Assembly (NCBI RefSeq): GCF_036346855.1
Contig: NZ_CP107841.1
Location: 2,794,001 to 2,858,000 of the forward strand
Direction: 5' to 3'
Length of the DNA stretch: 64,000 nt
DNA from: Streptomyces europaeiscabiei
Lineage (GTDB): Bacteria > Actinomycetota > Actinomycetes > Streptomycetales > Streptomycetaceae
Part shown: positions 25,140 through 34,140 of the stretch, one piece after another
Position numbering within the stretch: position 1 is the stretch's first letter
Layout of the letters: each line of letters begins with the position of its first letter
The notes under the pieces: generated by a model
What the model saw: only the letters and a program-made list of their open reading frames with translations
The model's database searches: none
What the model was told of the DNA's origin: nothing
Program-made: the position numbers and the translations under genes

Positions 25140-26654
25140 ATGGCAAGAATCGCGGTGATCGGCGCCGGCCTCGGCGCCATGGCAGCCGCCGCCCGGCTGG
25201 CCGTCGCGGGCCACAGCGTGGTGGTGCACGAGAGCACGGCGACCTACGGCGGAGCCGTGGGGCGCTTCGAGCGCGAAGGCTTCGCGTTCGACACGGGTCC
25301 GGGGTTGCTGCCGCTGCCCGCCGTCTACCGCGATCTGTTCCTCAAGACCGGCAAGGAACCGCTGGAGAAGTGCGTCGACCTGGTCCAGGTCGACCCGGCG
25401 GCCCGGCACGTCTTCGCGGACGGTACGGACCTCCTGCTGCCCAACGCCTCACGCGCGGGCGTGGTCGCCGCTCTGGACTCCGCGCTCGGCCCGGGGGCCG
25501 GCGACCGCTGGGGCGACTTCCTGGTGCGGGCCCGCGAGGCCTGGGACCGTACCCGGCGCCCCCTCCTGGAGGAGCCGCTGTGGCCCGACTGGCGGGCCCT
25601 CGCCGAGCGCGAGCCGTACCCGTCGGTGCCCCACAAGCGGCTCCTGCGCACCCGCCGCGCCGGAACCCTCGCCGAGGTCGGCGCGTGGGAGCTGCGCGAT
25701 CCCCGGCTGACGGCCCTGCTGGAGAGTCACGCCCTCGCGTACGGCCTCGATCCCAGGAACGTCCCGGCGGGCGCGGCGGTCCTGCCGTACATGGAGCACG
25801 CCTTCGGGACCTGGTACGTCCGGGGTGGCATACGGGAGTTGGCGCGGGCGCTGTACGAGCGGTGTCTGGCCCGGAAGGTCGAGTTCGCCTTCGGTGTCGA
25901 GGTCACGGGCATCGTCGAGAAGGACGGCCGGGCGGCCGGGGTCGAGCTGGCGGACGGTGCGCTGGCCGAGGCCGACTTCGTGGTCGCCGGGGTCGCGCCC
26001 GAGGTGCTGGGCCGATGGGTGCGGCAGTCGGCCGTGCGGAGTGCGGGCGAGGTACCCGCCCAGCGGGGGACGACGAGCCGTCTGACGGTGCTGTTGGCGC
26101 TGCGCGGTGGCCGGCCGGAGGGCACGGCGCACCGGACGGTGGTGCACACGGAGGACCGCGACAGCGAGCTGGACCTGCTGTTCGGGCCGTCACGCGAAAT
26201 GGTGGCGGGACCGACGATGACGGTGCTGCGGCCGGACGATCCGGGACTGGTCCCGACCTCCGACCATGAGGCGGTCACGATCACGTGCGCGGTCCCCGCC
26301 GAACCCGACTGGAGCCGGGCCGAGTCGGAGGTATTCGATCTACAGGCGGAGCGGCTGATCGACGCCGCCGAGCGCGCCGTACCCGACCTGCGCGACCGCC
26401 TTCTCTGGAGCGAGGTGCGTACGCCGGCCGACATCGCCCGGACGACCGGTGCGGAGGGCGGCGCGGTCCCGGCCCCGGCGCTCGCAGCGGCCGACGGCCG
26501 TCTGCTGCACCCGTCCAACCGCACCGCGATGCCGGGTCTGTTCACCGTCGGCGGCTGGTCCCACCCCGGCGGCGGCCTCCCGCACGCCGGGATGTCGGGC
26601 GCGCTGGTGGCCGGACTGATCGTGGAGGGACCGGACTTCCGCGGCTCGCAGTGA
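25140..26654 (+). CDS. Phytoene-desaturase-like FAD-dependent oxidoreductase
   Basis: NAD(P)/FAD-dependent amine-oxidase-fold enzyme, 504 residues. The dinucleotide motif AVIGAGLGAMAAAARLAVAG (4-23) opens the protein, followed by GGAVGRFEREGFAFDTGPGLLPLP, as in CrtI/CrtN-type desaturases. The C-terminus FTVGGWSHPGGGLPHAGMSG is the CrtI-type FAD-binding signature. No carotenoid genes are adjacent, so a carotenoid substrate is not established. ATG 25140 has TAAAGT 7 nt upstream and no clear ribosome-binding site, which suggests a leaderless mRNA. Expression may depend on the GTACTCA cluster upstream. Confidence 0.82.
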   Translation: MARIAVIGAGLGAMAAAARLAVAGHSVVVHESTATYGGAVGRFEREGFAFDTGPGLLPLPAVYRDLFLKTGKEPLEKCVDLVQVDPAARHVFADGTDLLLPNASRAGVVAALDSALGPGAGDRWGDFLVRAREAWDRTRRPLLEEPLWPDWRALAEREPYPSVPHKRLLRTRRAGTLAEVGAWELRDPRLTALLESHALAYGLDPRNVPAGAAVLPYMEHAFGTWYVRGGIRELARALYERCLARKVEFAFGVEVTGIVEKDGRAAGVELADGALAEADFVVAGVAPEVLGRWVRQSAVRSAGEVPAQRGTTSRLTVLLALRGGRPEGTAHRTVVHTEDRDSELDLLFGPSREMVAGPTMTVLRPDDPGLVPTSDHEAVTITCAVPAEPDWSRAESEVFDLQAERLIDAAERAVPDLRDRLLWSEVRTPADIARTTGAEGGAVPAPALAAADGRLLHPSNRTAMPGLFTVGGWSHPGGGLPHAGMSGALVAGLIVEGPDFRGSQ

Positions 26655-26679
26655 GCCTCACCGGGGACCCGGTCGCGCT

Positions 26680-27624
26680 TCAGAAACGGTACTGCTGCTC
26701 GTCGTAGTCGTTCTGGCCGTTGCCATTGCCGTTGCCCTGGTACGGGTACTGCTGGTCCGCCGGGAGGTCGGTGCCGAACGCGTCGAACGAGTCGTCGGTG
26801 CTGCGCTGCTGCGGGACCCAGACACCACCGGGCGGGGTCTCGCCGCTGTAGCCGCCGTTGCCGTACTGGTCCTGGCCGTAGCCCTGTTGCCCGTATCCCT
26901 GCTGGCCGTAGGACTGGTCGTACGAGGCCGTGGCGTCGTACGTCTGGGTGCCGATGTACGGGTCGGAGTAGGCGGCGTACTGCTGCTGGTTCGGGTCGTA
27001 GCCGTAACCCTGCTGGTCGTAGCCGTAGTAGGCGAAGGCCTCGTCCTGCGCGGACTGGTCGGCGGTCGCGTAGGGCTGACCGGCGGCGCCCGCGTGGGTG
27101 TTCTCGTCGCCGTAGATGCCGTAGGTGCTGGTGTCGTCCGGCATGGGTTCCGGGGAGTAGACGGCGGCCGCGGAGGGCGTGGACTGCGGGCGGACGAACA
27201 CGTCGTCGTCGCGGTCGTCGTCGTGCAGGTCGTCGCCCTGGCGGTACGTTCCGGCAGCCGTGGAATCCAGGTCCATGACCTCCAGGGTCGGGTCCTGACG
27301 GTCCGGTTCGCCACGCCGCCGCTTCTTGCCCGCCTTGACGAGCCTGCCGCCGTCCTCGCCCTCACCGGAGCGCGGGCGGACGGCCCAGCCGGCCTCGAAG
27401 CCGCGGCGGAACGAGAGGGTGACATAGGTCTGCCCGATCGCGAACGCGATCGCGCCCAGCGCGATGACGATCACGTTGGGGATCAGCACACCGAGGACGA
27501 CGCAGAGGAAACCGGCGAAGGCGAGCAGCCGCCAGCGCAGACGCGCCTTGTACTGCAGCAGCACCTCACCCAGCAGCCACAACGCGACGACACCGAACGC
27601 GATGTAGAGGACCGTCCAGCCCAT
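26680..27624 (-). CDS. Membrane protein with a Gln/Tyr/Gly-rich low-complexity tail
   Basis: Unrecognised function. In 314 residues the first about 75 contain two or three hydrophobic segments (VLYIAFGVVALWLLGEVLL; LLAFAGFLCVVLGVLIPN; IALGAIAFAIGQTYVTL). A basic/acidic linker follows, then from about 160 a tail enriched in Tyr, Gln, Gly and Asp, with repeats such as YGQQGYGQQGYGQDQYG. The tail is predicted to be disordered and resembles low-complexity domains that drive self-association in other proteins; that role is inference. The gene is convergent with the flavoprotein gene and 56 nt beyond metF. Confidence 0.75.
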   Translation of the reverse strand: MGWTVLYIAFGVVALWLLGEVLLQYKARLRWRLLAFAGFLCVVLGVLIPNVIVIALGAIAFAIGQTYVTLSFRRGFEAGWAVRPRSGEGEDGGRLVKAGKKRRRGEPDRQDPTLEVMDLDSTAAGTYRQGDDLHDDDRDDDVFVRPQSTPSAAAVYSPEPMPDDTSTYGIYGDENTHAGAAGQPYATADQSAQDEAFAYYGYDQQGYGYDPNQQQYAAYSDPYIGTQTYDATASYDQSYGQQGYGQQGYGQDQYGNGGYSGETPPGGVWVPQQRSTDDSFDAFGTDLPADQQYPYQGNGNGNGQNDYDEQQYRF

Positions 27625-27680
27625 GTACGCCCCTCTCCCTGTGGCCGCTACGCAGTGTGTCGTACGCGAGTGCGACCGGT

Positions 27681-28604
27681 CTAGGCCCGTGGTGGATGGT
27701 GCGGGCCCAGGTTCTCGTGAATTTCCAGTGTCGCAGTGGAGTTGTTCAGGGTGATGAAGTGGAGTCCGGGGACTCCTTCGTCCAGCAGCCTCGCGCAGAA
27801 CTCCGTGGCGAACTCGATGCCAATGGAGCGTACAGCGGCCGGATCGTCTTTGGCTGTGACGATCCGCTCTTTCAGGGCGTCCGGGATGGCGGCGTTGCTG
27901 AGTTGCGGCAACCGTTCCAGCATCTTCACGCTGGTGACGGGCATGACCTCGGGAATCACAGGGGTTTCACAGCCGGCCTTCGCGACCGCGTCCCTCAGAC
28001 GCAGGTACGAGTCCGGGTGGAAGAACATCTGCGTGATCGCGTAGTCGGCGCCGGCGCGGCACTTGTCGACGAAGCGCGCCACGTCGCTGTCCCAGTCCGG
28101 GGACCGCGGGTGCATCTCCGGGAAGGCCGCGACACCCACGCAGAAGTCACCCGACTCCTTGATGAGCTGCACGAGTTCGGCCGCGTACGTCAGGCCCTGC
28201 GGATGCGCGATCCACTCGCCCATCGGGTCGCCGGGCGGGTCACCACGGACCGCGAGCATGTTGCGGATCCCGGCGTCCGCGTACTGGCCGATGATGTTGC
28301 GCAGCTCGGCGATGGAGTGGCTGACCGCGGTGAGGTGGGCGACCGGGGTGAGGGTGGTGTCGGCGGCGATCTGCTCGGTCGCCTTCACCGTGCCGGCCCG
28401 GGTGGAGCCGCCGGCGCCGTACGTCACGGAGACGAAGCTGGGGGCGACCGCCTCGATCCTGCGGAGGGCGTTCCACAGGTTCCGCTCACCCTTCTCCGTC
28501 TTGGGCGCCCAGAACTCGAAGGAGTACGTGGTCCTGCCCGTGGCGAGCATGTCACGCACGGTGCGTGCGTGATCAGTCCTGGTGGAAGCGGTTCCTAGGG
28601 CCAT
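27681..28604 (-). CDS. metF: 5,10-methylenetetrahydrofolate reductase
   Basis: FAD enzyme reducing methylene-THF to 5-methyl-THF for methionine synthesis. The 307 residues are full length for bacterial MetF. Family blocks include [14 protein letters not shown] (catalytic Glu region), [47 protein letters not shown] and [15 protein letters not shown] 28604 has TAACCT 6 nt upstream and TTGGGG 17 nt before that, consistent with a leaderless transcript. It lies 112 nt downstream of thiE on the same strand. No riboswitch is visible in that gap. Confidence 0.95.
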   Translation of the reverse strand: MALGTASTRTDHARTVRDMLATGRTTYSFEFWAPKTEKGERNLWNALRRIEAVAPSFVSVTYGAGGSTRAGTVKATEQIAADTTLTPVAHLTAVSHSIAELRNIIGQYADAGIRNMLAVRGDPPGDPMGEWIAHPQGLTYAAELVQLIKESGDFCVGVAAFPEMHPRSPDWDSDVARFVDKCRAGADYAITQMFFHPDSYLRLRDAVAKAGCETPVIPEVMPVTSVKMLERLPQLSNAAIPDALKERIVTAKDDPAAVRSIGIEFATEFCARLLDEGVPGLHFITLNNSTATLEIHENLGPHHPPRA

Positions 28605-28716
28605 ACCGGCAGGTTAGCCAGGTCGCGGCCGTCCCCCAACCAGAGGTGGGATTTTTGTCCGCTTTGCCGACCTCCTGTCCACGCCTTGGACAGCCGTGGT
28701 CCGCGCCGGGGGCCGG

Positions 28717-29361
28717 CTAGAGGGCGCGCAGACGCTTGGTGAACTCCGCCGCGGCGGCTCCGGGGTCGTCGGCCTCCGTGATCGCCCGGACGACGACGGC
28801 CCGGCGGGCGCCCGCCTCGACGACCTCGTCGAGATTGCCGAGGTCGATGCCGCCGATGGCGAACCAGGGGCGGTCGGTGCCGAGGGCGGCGGTGTACCGC
28901 ACGAGGTCCAGGCCGGGGGCGTGGCGGCCGGGCTTGGTGGGGGTGGGCCAGCAGGGACCCGTGCAGAAGTAGTCCACGCCCTCCTGGACGGCCGCGGCGG
29001 CTGCCTCCTGCTCGGCGTGGGTGGAGCGGCCGATGAGGACGTCCGCACCGAGGACGGCGCGGGCGGCGGGGACGGGGAGGTCGCCCTGGCCGAGGTGAAG
29101 CACGTCCGCACCGATGGCGTGGGCGACGTCCGCGCGGTCGTTGACGGCGAGCAGCCTGCCGTGACGGCGGCACGCGTCCGCGAGGACCTGGAGGTGCTCC
29201 AGCTCCTCACCGGCCTCCATGCCCTTGTCGCGGAGCTGCACGATGTCCACGCCGCCGCCCAGGACCGCGTCCAGGAACTCCGGCAGGTCGCCCTGGCGCT
29301 TGCGGGCGTCCGTGCAGAGGTAGAGCCGGGCATCGGCGAGCTGTGCGGCGGCGTCGGGCAT
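28717..29361 (-). CDS. thiE: Thiamine-phosphate synthase
   Basis: Joins the pyrimidine and thiazole phosphates to make thiamine phosphate. The 214-residue TIM barrel shows [46 protein letters not shown] and FAIGGID, which include the pyrophosphate- and pyrimidine-binding residues. ATG 29361 is used; the open frame upstream lacks family sequence. It lies apart from thiO-thiS-thiG (about 2.4 kb) and on the opposite strand. No TPP riboswitch consensus was found upstream of it, unlike thiO. Confidence 0.95.
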   Translation of the reverse strand: MPDAAAQLADARLYLCTDARKRQGDLPEFLDAVLGGGVDIVQLRDKGMEAGEELEHLQVLADACRRHGRLLAVNDRADVAHAIGADVLHLGQGDLPVPAARAVLGADVLIGRSTHAEQEAAAAAVQEGVDYFCTGPCWPTPTKPGRHAPGLDLVRYTAALGTDRPWFAIGGIDLGNLDEVVEAGARRAVVVRAITEADDPGAAAAEFTKRLRAL

Positions 29362-29394
29362 GCGTGAGTCCCCCGTTGGCGGTGCGGTGTCGGT

Positions 29395-29442
29395 GCGGTG
29401 TACGGGATCACGGCCCTCGCGGGCCCCGCCCCCGTACACCGC
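29395..29442 (-). terminator. Hairpin between the Rv2175c-type gene and thiE
   Basis: GCGGTGTACGGG and CCCGTACACCGC form a 12-bp perfect stem, and the inner GGCCCTCGCGGGCC can also pair. It lies 46 nt beyond the upstream stop and 34 nt before thiE, so it may terminate or attenuate read-through. Confidence 0.5.
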
Positions 29443-29487
29443 GCAGGCGGCTGCGTGACAGATTTCGGGTGTTTCAGGTGTTCCGGG

Positions 29488-29853
29488 TCAGACGGCGAGC
29501 GCCTGGGCGCGGCGCTTCACCTCCGTGCCGCGATTCTCGCTCAGAGCCTGGGCCGGGGTTCCGGGCAGGCTCGGGTCCGGAGTGAAGAGCCACTCCAGCA
29601 TCTCTTCGTCGGTGAAGCCGTCGTCCCTCAGCAGGGTCAGGGTGCCGGTCAGGCCCTTGACCACCTTGTCCTCGTCGATGAATGCGGCGGGGACGTGCAG
29701 CGCGCGGTTCTCACCACGGCGTACGGCGATGAGCTGGCCTTCCTTCACCAGCTGCCGCACGCGGGTCACCTCGACGTCCAGCATCTCTGCGATGTCGGGG
29801 AGGGTCAGCCACGCGGGGACGAGAGCATCGATCTTTGCGTCAATCTCGGTCAC
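29488..29853 (-). CDS. Rv2175c-family winged-helix DNA-binding protein
   Basis: Small actinobacterial DNA-binding protein of 121 residues. The N-terminal helix-turn-helix is WLTLPDIAEMLDVEVTRVRQ, followed by a wing (GQLIAVRRGENRALHVPAAF) and an acidic C-terminal domain (LLRDDGFTDEEMLEWLF). In Mycobacterium tuberculosis, Rv2175c is a substrate of kinase PknL, and phosphorylation abolishes its DNA binding; a PASTA kinase gene is 4.3 kb away here. Whether the same pairing holds in this organism is inference. The start is GTG 29853. Confidence 0.85.
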   Translation of the reverse strand: MTEIDAKIDALVPAWLTLPDIAEMLDVEVTRVRQLVKEGQLIAVRRGENRALHVPAAFIDEDKVVKGLTGTLTLLRDDGFTDEEMLEWLFTPDPSLPGTPAQALSENRGTEVKRRAQALAV

Positions 29854-29960
29854 GCCTCCAAGACTGCCATCTGGGACTGACAGTGGGTAGCCGAGCCCCT
29901 CCGACGGGGCCCGACAGCGGAGGTCGGAGAGCCCCGGGCAGCGGAAAATACGCCCCTGCC

Positions 29961-31190
29961 CTACACCGTCGCCGCCTTCAGGGGCCTGGCCGGGTCCTCC
30001 AGCATCTCCGGGTCCATCGGCGTGCCCGCCTCGATCAGGCGGCGGCCCTGGGCCAGGTCCCGGGGGCGGCCCACCGCCAGCAGGGCGACCAGCCGGTGCT
30101 CGCGGAGCCAGCAGACCGACCAGGCGGCGCCGGTGGGGTCGCCGCGCCGGACCATGGTGTCGGCGGAGGCGTGGTCGCCCGCGTACTGGACGAAGCGGCC
30201 GAACTGTTCGGACCAGAAGTAGGGGACGGGGTCGTAGGGCTCGGGGGTCTCGCCGACGATGTTCGCGGCGACCGTGCGGGGGCCCTGGAGGGCGTTGTCC
30301 CAGTGGTGGACGAGGAGGCGTCGGCCGTACCTGCCCGAGGGGAAGGAGGCGCAGTCGCCGACCGCGTAGACGTCCGGCGCGGAGGCGCGCAGGTGGTCGT
30401 CGGCCACCACCTCGCCGTGTGCGCCCAGCTCGATGCCCGAGTCCTTCAGCCAGGCCGTCGCCGGACGGGCGCCGATCCCCACGACGACCGCGCCGGCCGG
30501 TACCCGGGTGCCGTCGTCCAGGACCACCGTCCCGGGCTCGACGCGCTCCACGCGCGCGTGGGTGCGCAGGGTGGTCCCGCTGTCGGCGTACCAGGCGGCC
30601 ATCGGCGCGGCCACCTCCGCCGGGAGCGCGCCCGCGAGCGGGCGGTCGGCCGCCTCGACGACCGTCACCGCGCAGCCCGCCTCGCGCGCGGCCGTGGCGA
30701 ACTCGGCGCCGATCCAGCCCGCGCCCACGACCACGATGTCGTGCTGCCGGGCCAGCACGGGCCGCAGCCGCTCGGCGTCGTCCAGGGTTCGCAGCAGATG
30801 CACCCCGGGCACCCCCTCGGCACCCGGCAACCGGATCGGTTCCGCGCCGGTCGCCAGGACGAGGAGGTCGTACGGGACGGGCCCCGCGGCCGTGTCGAGT
30901 TCGTGCTCGGCCGGGCGCAGGCCCGACACCTCGCAGCCCAGCCGGAGTTCGATGCCGAGCGCCTCGAAGTCGACGTCGAAGGCGGATCCCTCCGCCTTGC
31001 CGAGCAGTACGGCCTTGGACAACGGCGGCCGGTCGTACGGCTGGTGCGGCTCGGCGCCGATCAGCGTCACCTCGCCCGAGAAGCCCTGTTCACGCAGAGC
31101 GACCGCGGTCTGCACGCCGGCCATGCCCGCGCCCACGACGACCACGCGCCGCGTCGGCGTTCCGCCCCTTTGCTGCGTCTGCTCGCTCAC
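29961..31190 (-). CDS. FAD-dependent NAD(P)H:ferredoxin/rubredoxin-type reductase
   Basis: Two-dinucleotide-domain flavoprotein, 409 residues. The FAD motif VVVGAGMAGVQTAVALRE is near 17-34, the NAD motif VVVGAGWIGAEFATAARE near 150, and APDVYAVGDCA near 270 closes the FAD site. A C-terminal reductase domain (WSEQFGRFVQYAG) follows. This architecture is that of ferredoxin reductases serving P450s and dioxygenases; the partner is unknown. GTG 31190 is chosen because TATGGT lies 6 nt upstream and CTGACT 18 nt before that. An ATG at 31214 would add eight residues but lies inside the presumed promoter. Confidence 0.85.
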   Translation of the reverse strand: MSEQTQQRGGTPTRRVVVVGAGMAGVQTAVALREQGFSGEVTLIGAEPHQPYDRPPLSKAVLLGKAEGSAFDVDFEALGIELRLGCEVSGLRPAEHELDTAAGPVPYDLLVLATGAEPIRLPGAEGVPGVHLLRTLDDAERLRPVLARQHDIVVVGAGWIGAEFATAAREAGCAVTVVEAADRPLAGALPAEVAAPMAAWYADSGTTLRTHARVERVEPGTVVLDDGTRVPAGAVVVGIGARPATAWLKDSGIELGAHGEVVADDHLRASAPDVYAVGDCASFPSGRYGRRLLVHHWDNALQGPRTVAANIVGETPEPYDPVPYFWSEQFGRFVQYAGDHASADTMVRRGDPTGAAWSVCWLREHRLVALLAVGRPRDLAQGRRLIEAGTPMDPEMLEDPARPLKAATV

Positions 31191-31196
31191 CCGGTC

Positions 31197-31226
31197 ACCA
31201 TAGACAACTGACATTCGGTCAGTCAG
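31197..31226 (-). promoter_or_regulatory. Promoter with embedded inverted repeat for the reductase gene
   Basis: Minus-strand CTGACT (31226-31221) and TATGGT (31202-31197) are 18 nt apart. Between them ACTGAC-N5-GTCAGT (31207-31223 on plus) forms a palindrome that a dimeric repressor could occupy. Its core matches the centre of the TetR palindrome at 21031-21058. Confidence 0.45.
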
Positions 31227-31606
31227 CCGGTGGAGCGTCGCGCGCTCCCCGTGGCCCGGCCCCCGGTCCCCTCGATCTGCTCCACCACGCTCGTCCCGCT
31301 GCCCGGCCGCGACTCCCACTCCCAGGTCTCCTCCAGCCGGACCCGCCCGTCGGGCAGTTCGACCACCAGGGACCGGCAGTGCCCGGACGCGGTGGTCCCG
31401 TCGGTCTTCAGCTGGACGTACCGGAAGTCCAGCCGGTCCCCCGCGCGCGTGCCCACGAGATGACCGCGCACGACGTCGCCGCCCGCGTACTCGGCCCAGA
31501 TCTCGCCGTCCTTCTCGTGGTACGTGAACCGGGTACGGGTGCCCACCTGACCAGGGGCCTGGTCCGTGACCGGGGCGAGGACGAGACCGTCGAGCGAGCG
31601 GGCCAT
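31223..31606 (-). CDS. Conserved hypothetical protein, probably beta-rich
   Basis: Not assigned to a function. The 127 residues (MARSLDGLVLAPVTD...) contain alternating short polar/hydrophobic stretches with many Gly, such as FTYHEKDGEIWAEYAGG, GDRLDFRYVQLKTDG and RLEETWEWESRPGSG, suggesting a small lipocalin-like barrel. No signal peptide or membrane helix. Similar proteins in actinobacteria are sometimes labelled N-acetylglutamate synthase, for which nothing here gives support. It is divergent from the TPP riboswitch and its stop lies inside the next gene's promoter repeat. Confidence 0.7.
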   Translation of the reverse strand: MARSLDGLVLAPVTDQAPGQVGTRTRFTYHEKDGEIWAEYAGGDVVRGHLVGTRAGDRLDFRYVQLKTDGTTASGHCRSLVVELPDGRVRLEETWEWESRPGSGTSVVEQIEGTGGRATGSARRSTG

Positions 31607-31660
31607 GGGCGGAGGCTCCCTTACTGGGACGAACGGCGAGGGCTAAGGTGGGCCAACGTA

Positions 31661-31757
31661 GAGCACTCGCGGGAGCCCGGACGCACCGGGCTGAGAGGGA
31701 GGCTGGCGGCCTCCGACCGTACGAACCTGATCCGGGTCATGCCGGCGAAGGGAGGGG
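31661..31757 (+). promoter_or_regulatory. TPP riboswitch (THI element)
   Basis: The conserved THI sequence is present: GGGCTGAGAGGGA near 31688-31700, then GAACCTGATCCGGGTCATGC (31722-31741) and CGAAGGGA. These form the pyrimidine- and pyrophosphate-sensing arms of the TPP aptamer. The aptamer ends about 12 nt before the thiO ATG with GGAGGGG between, so TPP binding probably masks the ribosome-binding site. Confidence 0.93.
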
Positions 31758-31767
31758 CTGGACGCCC

Positions 31768-32939
31768 ATGTCGCGTACGCACACGTCAGACGTCCTCGTC
31801 GTGGGGGGCGGAATCATCGGGCTCGTCACGGCGTGGCGGGCCGCGCGGCGCGGGTTCGCCACCGCCGTGGTCGATCCCGCGCCCGGCGGCGGCGCCGCGC
31901 AGGTGGCGGCCGGGATGCTCGCCGCGGTCACCGAACTGCACTACGGGGAACAGACGCTGCTGGGGCTCAACCTGGAGTCCGCGCGCCGCTACCCGGACTT
32001 CGCGGCCGAGCTGACGGAGGTGACCGGCCTCGACCTCGGCTACCGCCGCTCGGGCACGCTCGCCGTCGCGCTCGACGCCGACGACCGCGCCCATCTGCGC
32101 GAACTGCACACCCTGCAGCGCCGGTCGGGCCTGGACTCGGAATGGCTGAGCGGCCGCGACTGCCGCCGTCTGGAGCCGATGCTCGCGCCGGGCGTACGCG
32201 GCGGGCTACGGGTCGACGGGGACCACCAGATCGACCCGAGGCGGCTCTCCAGGGCCCTCGTGGCGGCCTGCGAGCGGGCCGGGGTGGTCTTCCACCGGAC
32301 CTGGGCCGAGGAGCTGTCGGTGGTCCGGGAGCGGGCCGCCGGGGTCCGGGCCGGTGACGGTGACCGGCTGTCCGCCGGCCAGGTCGTCCTCGCCGCGGGC
32401 AGCCTCAGCGGGCGGCTCGCCGGGGTCCCGGACGACGTACTGCCGCCGGTGCGGCCGGTGAAGGGGCAGGTGCTGCGGCTGACCGTACCGAAGCCCTACG
32501 CGCCGTTCCTGAGCCGTACCGTGCGGGCCGTGGTGCGCGGCAGCCACGTCTACCTGGTGCCGCGCGAGAACGGCGAACTCGTCGTCGGCGCGACCAGCGA
32601 GGAGCAGGGCTGGGACACCACGGTGACCGCGGGCGGGGTGTACGAACTGCTGCGGGACGCCCATGAGCTCGTCCCCGGGATCACCGAACTGCCGCTCACC
32701 GAGACCCGCGCGGGCCTGCGCCCCGCCTCCCCCGACAACGCGCCGCTCCTCGGCCCCTCCGGGCTCGACGGCCTGATCCTCGCGACCGGCCACCACCGCA
32801 ACGGAGTGCTCCTCACCCCGGTCACCGGCGATGTGCTGGCCCATGTGCTGACCACGGGTGAACTGCCGGCGGAGGCCCGTGACTTCACGCCGCTGCGGTT
32901 CCGCGCCCGCGCGGCCCGCGAACTGATGGAGCAGCCCGT

Positions 32940-32943
<4 letters not shown>
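31768..32943 (+). CDS. thiO: Glycine oxidase ThiO
   Basis: FAD enzyme oxidising glycine to iminoglycine, the precursor of the thiazole ring in aerobic thiamine synthesis. The 391 residues start MSRTHTSDVLVVGGGIIGLV, with the dinucleotide motif VVGGGIIGLVTAWRAARRG, then PGGGAAQVAAGMLAAVTE, typical of ThiO. The C-terminal ATGHHRNGVLLTPVTG is the family's FAD/substrate-binding signature. ATG 31768 follows the TPP riboswitch. The stop overlaps thiS by 4 nt (ATGA). Confidence 0.95.
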
Positions 32944-33957
<1,014 letters not shown>

Positions 33958-34140
33958 CCGGACCGGCCGGCGCGCTGAGCCGGATCCCACGTCACCCCAC
34001 CCTCACTCGAACAGCCGAACGAGTTCCGCCGCGCACCCGCCTGTCACAGCCGTCCGATCCGGGTCACAGCTCTGCTGCAGTGCGTCTTCGGTGCCACGGG
34101 ACTCATGGGCCTGTCGGCGGCGGCTCGTACACTCGCCTGC

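Noticed and set aside
30419..32014. Long plus-strand frame crossing the reductase, hypothetical protein and TPP riboswitch
   Set aside because: It would read through a riboswitch and two well-supported genes; sequence is Arg/Pro-rich and featureless.
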